Translations under genes and position numbers: made by a program | IMG/VR virus record: IMGVR_UViG_3300042516_005163 | Location: 1 to 64,000 of that record | From: a virus | Length of the DNA stretch: 64,000 bases | Reading direction: 5' to 3' (one strand) | In this document: piece by piece, positions 27,230 to 34,995 of the stretch | Layout: every line of letters starts with the position of its first letter | Position numbering within the stretch: the stretch's first letter is position 1 | Notes under the pieces: generated by a model | What the model was told of the DNA's origin: nothing | The model's database searches: none | The model's input: only the letters and a program-made list of their open reading frames with translations

Positions 27230-27795
27230 TATTTCAACCCTTTTAAATACATTGCAGTGGTAGCTTTTGCAGACTTATTAGGTAGGCTTACGTTTTTATT
27301 TTTGAGAGAACGATCACCAAATCCTAATTTACCTTTACCTTGTGTATCAGAAAGATTAGATTGGTTTTCTTCATCTGATTCAAGTTCTTCTGGTTTGATA
27401 TTCACCTTCTTAACAATTTCTCTTTCCTTTGAAAGAGGCATTAAATTTGGGTATGTGTCAACTTTATCAAGAAGAGAAGGGCAGCAAAGGGTGTAATCAC
27501 TATAACGACCACCACCTTGGTCAAGAGCAATAGTTAACATAAGTTGTACACCATTACCAGCTGGATTTGCAGGTGTTGCAGCAGGCATATAACTCTTATC
27601 ATCAACAACACGAATGTTGAGACCGCTATCAGCCATTGCGTCTAATCTTGCTTTGACGTCATCATTTAGATTCTTGTAATGATCTGCTGACTTGTAGTTG
27701 TCTTTGAACTTAACATAGTCACCAATAAGGAACCCACCTTCACGTTGATAACGTTGATAAACAGATTCAAAAAGTTTTTCGAATTTCTTTTGCAT
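27229..27795 (-). CDS. putative virion protein
   Basis: The ATG at 27795 is chosen over upstream in-frame starts because an AATAAATA box precedes it; longer versions would run into the divergent gene. The resulting 188-residue protein begins MQKKFEKLFESVYQRYQ, close to the FEKLYENVM helix of the acidic core-like protein. It continues with GGFLIGDYVKFKDNY, a beta-rich middle (VQLMLTIALDQGGGRYSDYTL) and a polar C-terminus. The leader suggests prohead association. The function is unknown. Confidence 0.55.
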   Translation of the reverse strand: MQKKFEKLFESVYQRYQREGGFLIGDYVKFKDNYKSADHYKNLNDDVKARLDAMADSGLNIRVVDDKSYMPAATPANPAGNGVQLMLTIALDQGGGRYSDYTLCCPSLLDKVDTYPNLMPLSKEREIVKKVNIKPEELESDEENQSNLSDTQGKGKLGFGDRSLKNKNVSLPNKSAKATTAMYLKGLK

Positions 27796-27803
27796 TGTAA
27801 ATA

Positions 27804-27811
27804 TATTTATT
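27804..27811 (-). promoter_or_regulatory. late-promoter-like box AATAAATA (minus, divergent pair)
   Basis: The last A is nine bases from the ATG at 27795. It pairs with the plus-strand box at 27818-27825, giving a compact divergent late promoter region of about 35 bases. Confidence 0.55.
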
Positions 27812-27817
27812 TGTTCC

Positions 27818-27825
27818 AATAAATA
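27818..27825 (+). promoter_or_regulatory. late-promoter-like box AATAAATA
   Basis: The last A is six bases from the ATG at 27831. Confidence 0.6.
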
Positions 27826-27830
27826 ATCAT

Positions 27831-29279
27831 ATGACATTTGCAGATTTAGCTCAAAAAATTTTAAATGAGGCAACTCCAGATCCAAGAGGTTTAAGGACAT
27901 CATCAGTTGGGAGATCAGATTTCAACCCACAATTACCTTCAGCTTCTAAGAAGCGTTTACCAACAGATAAAGCAGGTATTGGTGGTACATCCACAACAAG
28001 AACTATTCGTAATATTTTCAGACTATTAAAAAATGACAGTGCGTTTTTTGGTGAAATAAATGAAATCCTCAAAAAATATGCTCAAAGACAGCAAGTAAGC
28101 TATGAGTATGAAACTGATATTGTTAATTTGATTCAGCAAGTGCAAGACGGTGAAGATGATTTAATAGCATATAAAAAAGCATATCAAGAACACCAATTAG
28201 GTAGGGGTACACTTGAATCTCCTGAAAAAATTAAAGGTAAAATCAAAGCGTTAGAAAGTGATATTAAGGGTAGCCAAGAAGAATTAAACGATATTTTAAA
28301 GACAATTGAAAAATTCCCTGAAGAAAACGAAGATATGGAATTCACTCTTCGTAATAAGCTTGTAAAAGCTGTTAAAGATGCTGCAAGTAGATTGTTAAAG
28401 GAACTTGAAACACCTGCTGAAAAAGCATCTGAAGTAAAATCATTAGATCAACTTGAACAACTAGTTACAACAGATGAAGAATTACAGCAAAATTCAACCA
28501 AGCAAGCTGTTTTAGATTCACTTACAAAAGACACTGCAAAAGATAACGTTCTTTTGAGATATTTCCAGAATGAGGAAAACAAATATCAGGATTTCATGAA
28601 AGGTCGTTCCCTTTCAGGTAAATTAGCTACTATTGAACAAAATAAACAATTCAATATGTTACCTCTTTCTGCATTTGCTAGATTCTATAATTCTAGTGTT
28701 AAAGATGCAAGTTCTATTAAACTTCTACCAACAACTGCTGGTGCAAAAGCTCTTCAAGGTGGTTTTGCTGGTTCACAAGCTGGTAGAAAAGCTGTTGATA
28801 AATCACTAATCGATTTGAGAAAGTTAGTTGATAGAAATTTTGATAGTAAAGATCAAGGTGTTGAAAGACGCGCATTTGGGTTAATTGATACGTCTTCTGC
28901 ATCACCTGATAAAAAAGACAGACTTAAGCAGGTTGTTACGCAAGTATTGAATGGTGAAACACCACCAGCTACCCTTGCTAATGTTATCTACAATGAATCC
29001 ATTTTCGGATTTGATATGCTTGTTGAAGATTTGTTAACAGAAGCAAAAAAAGGTGCAAGATGCACTAAAGTTACAGGTCAACAACCATCATCTAGACCGA
29101 CAAAAAAATATATGCGGTGCGCAAGAGTTGATGGTAAGCTTAAGAGAATCCACTATGGTGATCCAAACTTAAGAATCAAAAAATCCAACCCTAAAAAGAG
29201 AAAGTCTTTTAGAGCTCGTCATAAATGTTCAACAGCTAAGCCAGGAACTGCTCGTTATTACTCTTGCAAAAATTGGTGA
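27831..29279 (+). CDS. putative internal head protein with Cys/Lys-rich C-terminal domain
   Basis: This is a 482-residue protein. The N-terminus MTFADLAQKILNEA resembles a T4 capsid-targeting leader. The middle is helical and coiled-coil-like, including KIKGKIKALESDIKGSQ. The last ~75 residues form a compact basic module with spaced cysteines: GARCTKVTG, YMRCARVDGKLKRIHYGDP, KKRKSFRARHKC and ARYYSCKNW. This terminal module recurs in many phages, alone or fused. It may be a small metal-binding or DNA-binding fold. The gene heads a late cluster with three similar basic proteins. Confidence 0.6.
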   Translation: MTFADLAQKILNEATPDPRGLRTSSVGRSDFNPQLPSASKKRLPTDKAGIGGTSTTRTIRNIFRLLKNDSAFFGEINEILKKYAQRQQVSYEYETDIVNLIQQVQDGEDDLIAYKKAYQEHQLGRGTLESPEKIKGKIKALESDIKGSQEELNDILKTIEKFPEENEDMEFTLRNKLVKAVKDAASRLLKELETPAEKASEVKSLDQLEQLVTTDEELQQNSTKQAVLDSLTKDTAKDNVLLRYFQNEENKYQDFMKGRSLSGKLATIEQNKQFNMLPLSAFARFYNSSVKDASSIKLLPTTAGAKALQGGFAGSQAGRKAVDKSLIDLRKLVDRNFDSKDQGVERRAFGLIDTSSASPDKKDRLKQVVTQVLNGETPPATLANVIYNESIFGFDMLVEDLLTEAKKGARCTKVTGQQPSSRPTKKYMRCARVDGKLKRIHYGDPNLRIKKSNPKKRKSFRARHKCSTAKPGTARYYSCKNW

Positions 29280-29293
29280 TAACTCAATAATTT

Positions 29294-29301
29294 AATAAAT
29301 A
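29294..29301 (+). promoter_or_regulatory. late-promoter-like box AATAAATA
   Basis: The last A is six bases from the ATG at 29307. Confidence 0.6.
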
Positions 29302-29306
29302 ATATT

Positions 29307-29852
29307 ATGCCAGCAAAATCAGAAAAACAACGTAAATTTTTTGGTGCCGTGATGGGTGCAAAAAAAGGTAAAGGTAAAGTAACCGGAGCAGCAAAAAAAG
29401 CTGCTAAAGAAATGCCCGAAAAGGAAATTAAAAAGTTCCTTAAAAAAGAATCTTATGATGATGTGGTAAACAACTATCTCAAAAAATATCTTATTGAAAT
29501 GGATGTAAGACAAGATCCAAGAGAAGTTGAAGGAATTACTGAACACCCTCATGAAGAAGTTACAGCAGATAAAAATGCTGAACAAGAAAATCGTGAGTTT
29601 AACGAGTGGTTAAAACAGAAATTTAAAGACCGTCCAGTATTTTTAAGAAATCTAGCGTATGATCAAGATATGTTGGCGGATTTGTTTTATGATTTCAAAC
29701 AGGAAAGAGCACAAGCACAATCTGGAGAAGAAGATTACGAAGAAGAATGTGAATCAGCTAAAGAAGGTTGTAAGTGTGATAATTGCCCTGAATGTCAAGG
29801 TAATCAAGAGCAGGGTAAACAAATGTTATCATTTTATTTTCCAGGTAAATGA
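29307..29852 (+). CDS. DUF3008-like phage protein with acidic Cys-rich C-terminus
   Basis: This is a 181-residue protein. Residues 1-47, MPAKSEKQRKFFGAV, a Lys/Gly/Ala-rich loop and KEMPEKEIKKFLKK, match the small phage module usually labelled DUF3008. The rest is acidic and helical, with a CESAKEGCKCDNCPEC cluster of five cysteines that could bind metal. The function is unknown. It lies in the internal-protein cluster and overlaps the next gene by four bases. Confidence 0.65.
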   Translation: MPAKSEKQRKFFGAVMGAKKGKGKVTGAAKKAAKEMPEKEIKKFLKKESYDDVVNNYLKKYLIEMDVRQDPREVEGITEHPHEEVTADKNAEQENREFNEWLKQKFKDRPVFLRNLAYDQDMLADLFYDFKQERAQAQSGEEDYEEECESAKEGCKCDNCPECQGNQEQGKQMLSFYFPGK

Positions 29853-30199
29853 ACTATAATAAAGTTTATCTCGAATTTATGCAACAGTATACAGGTGAAA
29901 CACCGTATACTAAAGAAGAACTTGAAGCGTTGATTAGTGATTTAAGCGGTATGATTGATAACCCTGAAGTTAAACTTACAAAGGATGAGATCATTAAAAA
30001 GCTTAAAGGTTATATTAACATGCTTAACGATACCCCTGAAAATAAAGAACAACTTGGTAATATTACAGGTGAAACAGTAACAGAAGGTAAAAAAGATGCA
30101 TGTTACCGCAAAGCTAAAGCGAAGTATGATGTCTTTCCTAGCGCTTACGCCAGCGGGTACATTTCAAAATGCCGCAAACGTAAAGGTAAAATTAAATGA
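29849..30199 (+). CDS. small basic phage protein with KDACYRKAKAKY module
   Basis: This 116-residue protein has a helical N-terminal part. The C-terminal 38 residues (KKDACYRKAKAKYDVF, SAYASGYISKCRKRKGK) form a short basic two-Cys module found in many tailed-phage proteins. It overlaps both neighbours by four bases, so translation is probably coupled. A head-internal or DNA-associated role is an inference. Confidence 0.6.
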   Translation: MNYNKVYLEFMQQYTGETPYTKEELEALISDLSGMIDNPEVKLTKDEIIKKLKGYINMLNDTPENKEQLGNITGETVTEGKKDACYRKAKAKYDVFPSAYASGYISKCRKRKGKIK

Positions 30200-30450
30200 T
30201 CACATTTGCTGAATTTTTTACTGAAAACTTACGTGATTGGTTTAAATCTCATCGCGATCCAAAAACTGGTAAAAAATTCAAAGGTTGGATAAACTGTAAG
30301 ACAGGGGGTCCTTGCGGTAGAAACGACACTAATAAAGGTTCTTACCCTGCATGTCGTCCTACGAGACAACAATGCAAAAAGATAAAAGGTAAGATGTATA
30401 AGAAAAAAGGACCAAAACGTGTACAATGGAAGAGTAAGAAGAAAGACTAG
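30196..30450 (+). CDS. small basic phage protein, DUF5872-like, with capsid-targeting-like leader
   Basis: This 84-residue protein starts MITFAEFFTENLRDWF, close to the T4 capsid-targeting leader. It continues with KFKGWINCKTGGPCGRNDTNKGSYPACRPTRQQCKK and a Lys-rich end. Four cysteines in C-x5-C, C-x6-C spacing suggest a small metal-binding fold. Proteins of this type are common next to virion genes in T4-like phages. It is likely packaged with DNA, though this is inferred. Confidence 0.65.
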   Translation: MITFAEFFTENLRDWFKSHRDPKTGKKFKGWINCKTGGPCGRNDTNKGSYPACRPTRQQCKKIKGKMYKKKGPKRVQWKSKKKD

Positions 30451-30452
30451 CT

Positions 30453-30460
30453 ATTAAATA
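30453..30460 (+). promoter_or_regulatory. late-promoter-like box ATTAAATA
   Basis: This box lies nine bases from the ATG at 30469. Confidence 0.45.
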
Positions 30461-30468
30461 TAATATAA

Positions 30469-30981
30469 ATGGCTGTCAAATTAGACTTCTTACAAACAAC
30501 ACCAGCGGTAGTTGCTGCACCAACCCAGCAAACACAGCAAATTAGTTATTTGTATAAAGATCTCTTGTTAGATCTTTTATTAGCTTATACTAGAAGCCCA
30601 GAGTTATTAAAAAATCAAGAAGTAAAAGATGCAACACCTATATATGATTTTAGAGCTGTAAGTCAGTCTTTAAAAAACTTGTTTAGCACGCTACCTGGTC
30701 AAAAAATATTAAATCCACTATACGGATTAGACTTAAGAAAATATCTATTTGAAAATGTTAGTACATCTGTTGGTTATATTATTGGACTAGAGTTATATGA
30801 CGTTGTACCAATTTTCGAGCCACGTGTTGCAATTACAAATATTGATGTAATTGCAGACCCTGAAAATAATCAGTATGTTATAGATATTACATATGTTGTA
30901 CCAACGTTGCAAGTGGGTGTTGATACAAAAGCACAGCAGGTTAAAGTAACATTAAATCAAAACGGATTCACATTAGTATGA
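30469..30981 (+). CDS. 25: baseplate wedge protein (gp25-like)
   Basis: This 170-residue protein shows the GPW/gp25 lysozyme-like fold signature: YDFRAVSQSLKNLFSTLPGQKILNPLYGLDLRKYLFE, then IGLELYDVVPIFEPRVAITNIDV and a final beta strand pair. T4 gp25 (132 residues) is the most conserved baseplate part and binds the first sheath ring. The extra N-terminal segment is Ala/Thr/Gln-rich. It overlaps the gp6-like gene by four bases. Confidence 0.85.
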   Translation: MAVKLDFLQTTPAVVAAPTQQTQQISYLYKDLLLDLLLAYTRSPELLKNQEVKDATPIYDFRAVSQSLKNLFSTLPGQKILNPLYGLDLRKYLFENVSTSVGYIIGLELYDVVPIFEPRVAITNIDVIADPENNQYVIDITYVVPTLQVGVDTKAQQVKVTLNQNGFTLV

Positions 30982-32801
30982 CAAAAGACCCTAATTTCGT
31001 AGAATATAAATTACCAACAAATGCATATGCATCGTTTGATGCTATGTCAATGAAGCAACAAATCATCGATAGATTAACAACTAATGGTGTTTTTACTGAC
31101 CAGGTATTTGAAGGTAGTAATTTAAATGCAATTATTGATATAGTTGCATATATGTATCACGTTTTACTTTTTCAACTCAATCAAAACGCATCAGAAGGTA
31201 TTTTTACCCAAGCTACAATTTATGAAAACATGAATAAGCTTGTCACGTTACTAAATTATAAGCCAAATGGACAACACACATCATTATTAGATTTTACTGT
31301 TACCGCTAATATTGGAATACCTGTTGGTGTGTATTTGATAAGACGTTTTAGTTATATACCAGTTGATGGTTATAATTATACCACTATCAATGATATTACT
31401 TTTGAAAAAACAGTTAGTAGTGCTGAAGAAGTAGCAACAAATAATGTTTCCTTATATCAAGGTACACTTACAGAGTACCCAACATATGTTGCAACAGGTG
31501 AAAATTTCGAAACTGTTTTCATTGCATATAATAATTTAGTAGATGTTACAACACAAAAATTTGTAAGTGATAATACGTTTTCAGTATTTGTTAGAGAAAT
31601 AAACGATAATAAATGGTATGAATATACTGAAACACCTTCTTTATATTTGAATATAGGTACTGATCGTGTTTTTGAAAAACGCTTTAATGAAAATGGTAGA
31701 TATGAAGTTAAATTTGGTGACGGGGTTAATGGTAAAAGATTAACAGCAGGTGATTCTGTTGGTATTTATTTCATATTATCTGACGGGGAACCTGGATTAG
31801 TTTCACCTAACGCGTTACAGGGTAACCAAATGTTGTTATTCAATTCAACTCGCTTTAATCAAATTATTGGTGACATTTATGGTGATGTAACATTTGTAAC
31901 TCAAACTGATTTACCTAATTTAGCATTTGATAATGAATTTGGTAGTACACCTGTTTCGGATTCAGAAACTGTAGATGAAATTCGTGTTAACGCTCCTAAA
32001 TTATTTAGTGCTCAAAGCCGTGCTGTGACATTAACAGACTATAAGTCAATCTTAGATAAAAACTTTAATTATATTCTTGCTTCTACTCAAGCAATGAATA
32101 ATAACCAATATGTTAATACATATGTAAAATATTTTTATGATATTGGTTTAGGTCAACCTAATGATGATACCGACGTTTTAATTAACCAAGTTAATTTTAT
32201 GACTAGTACGAATTTTAACAATGTGTATCTTTTCATGGTACCTAAATTCGGAACGATCAGAAATGAAACAACACCAGTTACTTTAAGTGTATCACAAAAG
32301 CAGTTGGTTGTAACTGAATTAAATAAAGTGAAAAGTGCAACACATGAGGTGGTGCCTATGGACGCTATATATAAAGCATTTTCATTTGGATTAAATTTAC
32401 CTGGAGAACAGTTATCCACTACAATAAAAGATGAAACATTTTTAGTCATTAGACGATCTGAATTAAGTAAGCAGTCTCGTCTAAAAATTAAAAACGATGT
32501 TATATCAGTTATAACAAGTTATTTTGATACAGCAAATTGTGAACTTGGGCAGATTGTTGACTTAACTTCTCTATCTAATTCAATCTTAGCTATTGAAGGT
32601 GTGAGTAAGTTCTTTACAAGACGTGTAACTGCAACACAAACATTGCAATTACCTGTAATTAGCATGCTATATTGGAATCCTAACTATTCTACTGCAGATA
32701 TTAATATTGCTGCACAAAATATACCATTACAGGTATTTGAGTTTCCGTTTTTCTATCAGCAATCACTCTTAAGTAATAAAATCATAGTTGAAGATGAATA
32801 A
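30978..32801 (+). CDS. 6: baseplate wedge protein (gp6-like, J-family)
   Basis: This 607-residue protein (T4 gp6 is 660) has an N-terminal AIIDIVAYMYHVLLFQLNQNASEGIF and VTLLNYKPNGQHTSL, a RYEVKFGDGVNGKRLTAGDSVGIYF segment and a VNAPKLFSAQSRAVTLTDYKSIL motif. All are characteristic of gp6/J-like wedge proteins. These form the inner ring that controls baseplate opening and sheath contraction. The order gp25-gp6 is the same as in most contractile systems. Confidence 0.85.
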   Translation: MTKDPNFVEYKLPTNAYASFDAMSMKQQIIDRLTTNGVFTDQVFEGSNLNAIIDIVAYMYHVLLFQLNQNASEGIFTQATIYENMNKLVTLLNYKPNGQHTSLLDFTVTANIGIPVGVYLIRRFSYIPVDGYNYTTINDITFEKTVSSAEEVATNNVSLYQGTLTEYPTYVATGENFETVFIAYNNLVDVTTQKFVSDNTFSVFVREINDNKWYEYTETPSLYLNIGTDRVFEKRFNENGRYEVKFGDGVNGKRLTAGDSVGIYFILSDGEPGLVSPNALQGNQMLLFNSTRFNQIIGDIYGDVTFVTQTDLPNLAFDNEFGSTPVSDSETVDEIRVNAPKLFSAQSRAVTLTDYKSILDKNFNYILASTQAMNNNQYVNTYVKYFYDIGLGQPNDDTDVLINQVNFMTSTNFNNVYLFMVPKFGTIRNETTPVTLSVSQKQLVVTELNKVKSATHEVVPMDAIYKAFSFGLNLPGEQLSTTIKDETFLVIRRSELSKQSRLKIKNDVISVITSYFDTANCELGQIVDLTSLSNSILAIEGVSKFFTRRVTATQTLQLPVISMLYWNPNYSTADINIAAQNIPLQVFEFPFFYQQSLLSNKIIVEDE

Positions 32802-34986
32802 TATTTTTGCGCCATTCTCTATTACAAATTTTCAGGGGTATAGCACAGAATCTACCACTACATCTTCGTTTTCTCTAACAGGGTATACATTACCTATAAC
32901 ACCATTTACATGTAAACCTTCAACTAATGTTCAAATTGTAGGTGATCCTAATTTCTTTATCACCGAACCTGTAGTTTTTAGCTTTTTGACATCTGAAAAT
33001 AATAGCGGTAATCTTAACTTTGTTACTGAAGAAAATGTAATACCTACAAATTTGTCTAATAAAAGAATTGTTTGGTATTTCGGAGATGGTACATATTCTA
33101 ATCAACTCACAGGTAAGCATGTTTACACAAAACCTGGTATATACAATATTACAAATGTATATTTTGATGCATCTGGTTATTCATATCAAAATACATACTC
33201 ACTTCAGCTTACCGTTTATAACTTTATACCCGATGCTTTGGTACCTTCTATTTCAAGTGAATATGTATCATCAAATCAATATGTTTTAACTGCAGGTAAA
33301 ATTACCAACCCGTTTCGTATTGTTCGAACAACTTCATGGCAAAATAATTACCTACTTTCTGCTTCTTCTAGTTATAGACTTTATTCATTAAGTGGTACTG
33401 AAAATTATTTCGACCAAAAACTTACAACCAACAAATATGGTCATTTATACCCATATTCATCATTTTACGATGTACAAAGCGGTGAGTTGATCGAAATTCA
33501 AGACTTCACAACATCTAACACATTATTGTATTGTAAACTAAGCGGTGAAACACTTGTACAAACAACCGAAGAGGATATTAATAGTGTATTTTGTGGTGCT
33601 TCTGGTGATAAGCTATTATATTTTAAAGACGACTTACCACGATCGAATATTAATTTGTATGTTATACCATATGATATCAACGTAGAAGTAAACCAAGTAC
33701 CAATTGGTATTAATGCTACAGTTCTACCAAATACAGCTTTGAGTGCTTTAGCTATATCATCAAACGGTATAACTGGTGAAGGTTTTCGCAATAATACATT
33801 TGATATTGATAGTATTAAATTTGTAGGTGAAAAAATTAACTTTGTTGTTACAATAAAAGACAATGAATGGTTTACCGTAGCTCTATCTGGTAATACTTCC
33901 TTTGCAAATTTATCTGTCTACCCTATAAACAGTCAAGGGGTACCCGTACATAACATTGGAACAATTACAAGTAATTTTTCATACTTATCATCTGTTTCGG
34001 GGGGATTTTTCCGCGGGTTGTTTACACCATCTATAACTGCAACTGATATTCGTTTAAAGGTTGATGGTCTTTCCCTTAGCGGGTCACCGTCAATATTTAG
34101 CGGACTTAGTGGACTTAGTGGTGTATCATCAACATTTACCATATACCCTTCATCCGGTCAATATAATATTGCAAAAATTAACGAAGATTTTGATTTTACC
34201 AATCAAATGAAACAATTGAGATATCAAGAGTTTTTACAAGATTATAACGTGTTGTTTGATGACTTTTTTGGTACAATCTTTGGTAATTTATCTTCAGAGC
34301 CAACTTCAATGGGTAAATTACCATATGAGAAGATAACCAACTTTGTTTCAAATAAACATAATGTTGATAAATGTGATGTTGATTCGTTATTCTCAATGTC
34401 ATATGAAATCGCTAGTGATTTCAAAAAATTCGAGAAAAACAACTTCAATTACCCAGCTAAACTTAAACGTTATGCTGATATATTTTCAATCAATCATTCA
34501 CGTCTTTGGGGTGCTAAAAATCAATGGAATCTAAATTTTGACAATAAATTTGGTGCTGATTCGACAAAATATGGCATCAATTTTGGTACCAAATTAGATT
34601 TTTATACCACTGTGCTTACTGCAACAGATGGTTATATTATTGCGTATGAAAAGTTTAGTGATACATTTAAGTTATGCAATACTTACATTACAACTAGTTC
34701 GGCACTATCTACCTATGCTTTAAGTTCATACAATGACACATGGGGTTGGAATTTAGTATTAGGTACAGGTATTAGTGGTAGCGAGATACTCAAATATTAT
34801 GACTTCTATCAATATATTGATGTTAGAGATAATACTATTTTAGATAGTGTAATCAATTTTAACGACCCACTTAATACGGTAAATTATACAACTTCGTCAT
34901 ATAGCGAATGGGTAAATGATGGTGGTATCATTGATAATGTATTATCAAATATTTTATACACTAGTATCAATTTACTTAGTACTTAA
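32794..34986 (+). CDS. baseplate-associated protein with PKD domain
   Basis: The ATG at 32794 is preferred to an upstream TTG. The protein is 730 residues. A PKD-type Ig-like domain lies near residues 88-150 (RIVWYFGDGTYSN, KHVYTKPGIYNITNVYFDASG). The middle is beta-rich. The last third is helical with FTNQMKQLRYQEFLQDYNVLFDDFFGTIF, typical of wedge proteins that embrace gp6. It overlaps the gp6-like gene by eight bases and could be a gp7-like wedge part with a sugar-binding arm, but this is only positional. Confidence 0.55.
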   Translation: MNNIFAPFSITNFQGYSTESTTTSSFSLTGYTLPITPFTCKPSTNVQIVGDPNFFITEPVVFSFLTSENNSGNLNFVTEENVIPTNLSNKRIVWYFGDGTYSNQLTGKHVYTKPGIYNITNVYFDASGYSYQNTYSLQLTVYNFIPDALVPSISSEYVSSNQYVLTAGKITNPFRIVRTTSWQNNYLLSASSSYRLYSLSGTENYFDQKLTTNKYGHLYPYSSFYDVQSGELIEIQDFTTSNTLLYCKLSGETLVQTTEEDINSVFCGASGDKLLYFKDDLPRSNINLYVIPYDINVEVNQVPIGINATVLPNTALSALAISSNGITGEGFRNNTFDIDSIKFVGEKINFVVTIKDNEWFTVALSGNTSFANLSVYPINSQGVPVHNIGTITSNFSYLSSVSGGFFRGLFTPSITATDIRLKVDGLSLSGSPSIFSGLSGLSGVSSTFTIYPSSGQYNIAKINEDFDFTNQMKQLRYQEFLQDYNVLFDDFFGTIFGNLSSEPTSMGKLPYEKITNFVSNKHNVDKCDVDSLFSMSYEIASDFKKFEKNNFNYPAKLKRYADIFSINHSRLWGAKNQWNLNFDNKFGADSTKYGINFGTKLDFYTTVLTATDGYIIAYEKFSDTFKLCNTYITTSSALSTYALSSYNDTWGWNLVLGTGISGSEILKYYDFYQYIDVRDNTILDSVINFNDPLNTVNYTTSSYSEWVNDGGIIDNVLSNILYTSINLLST

Positions 34987-34995
34987 ATATAATTG

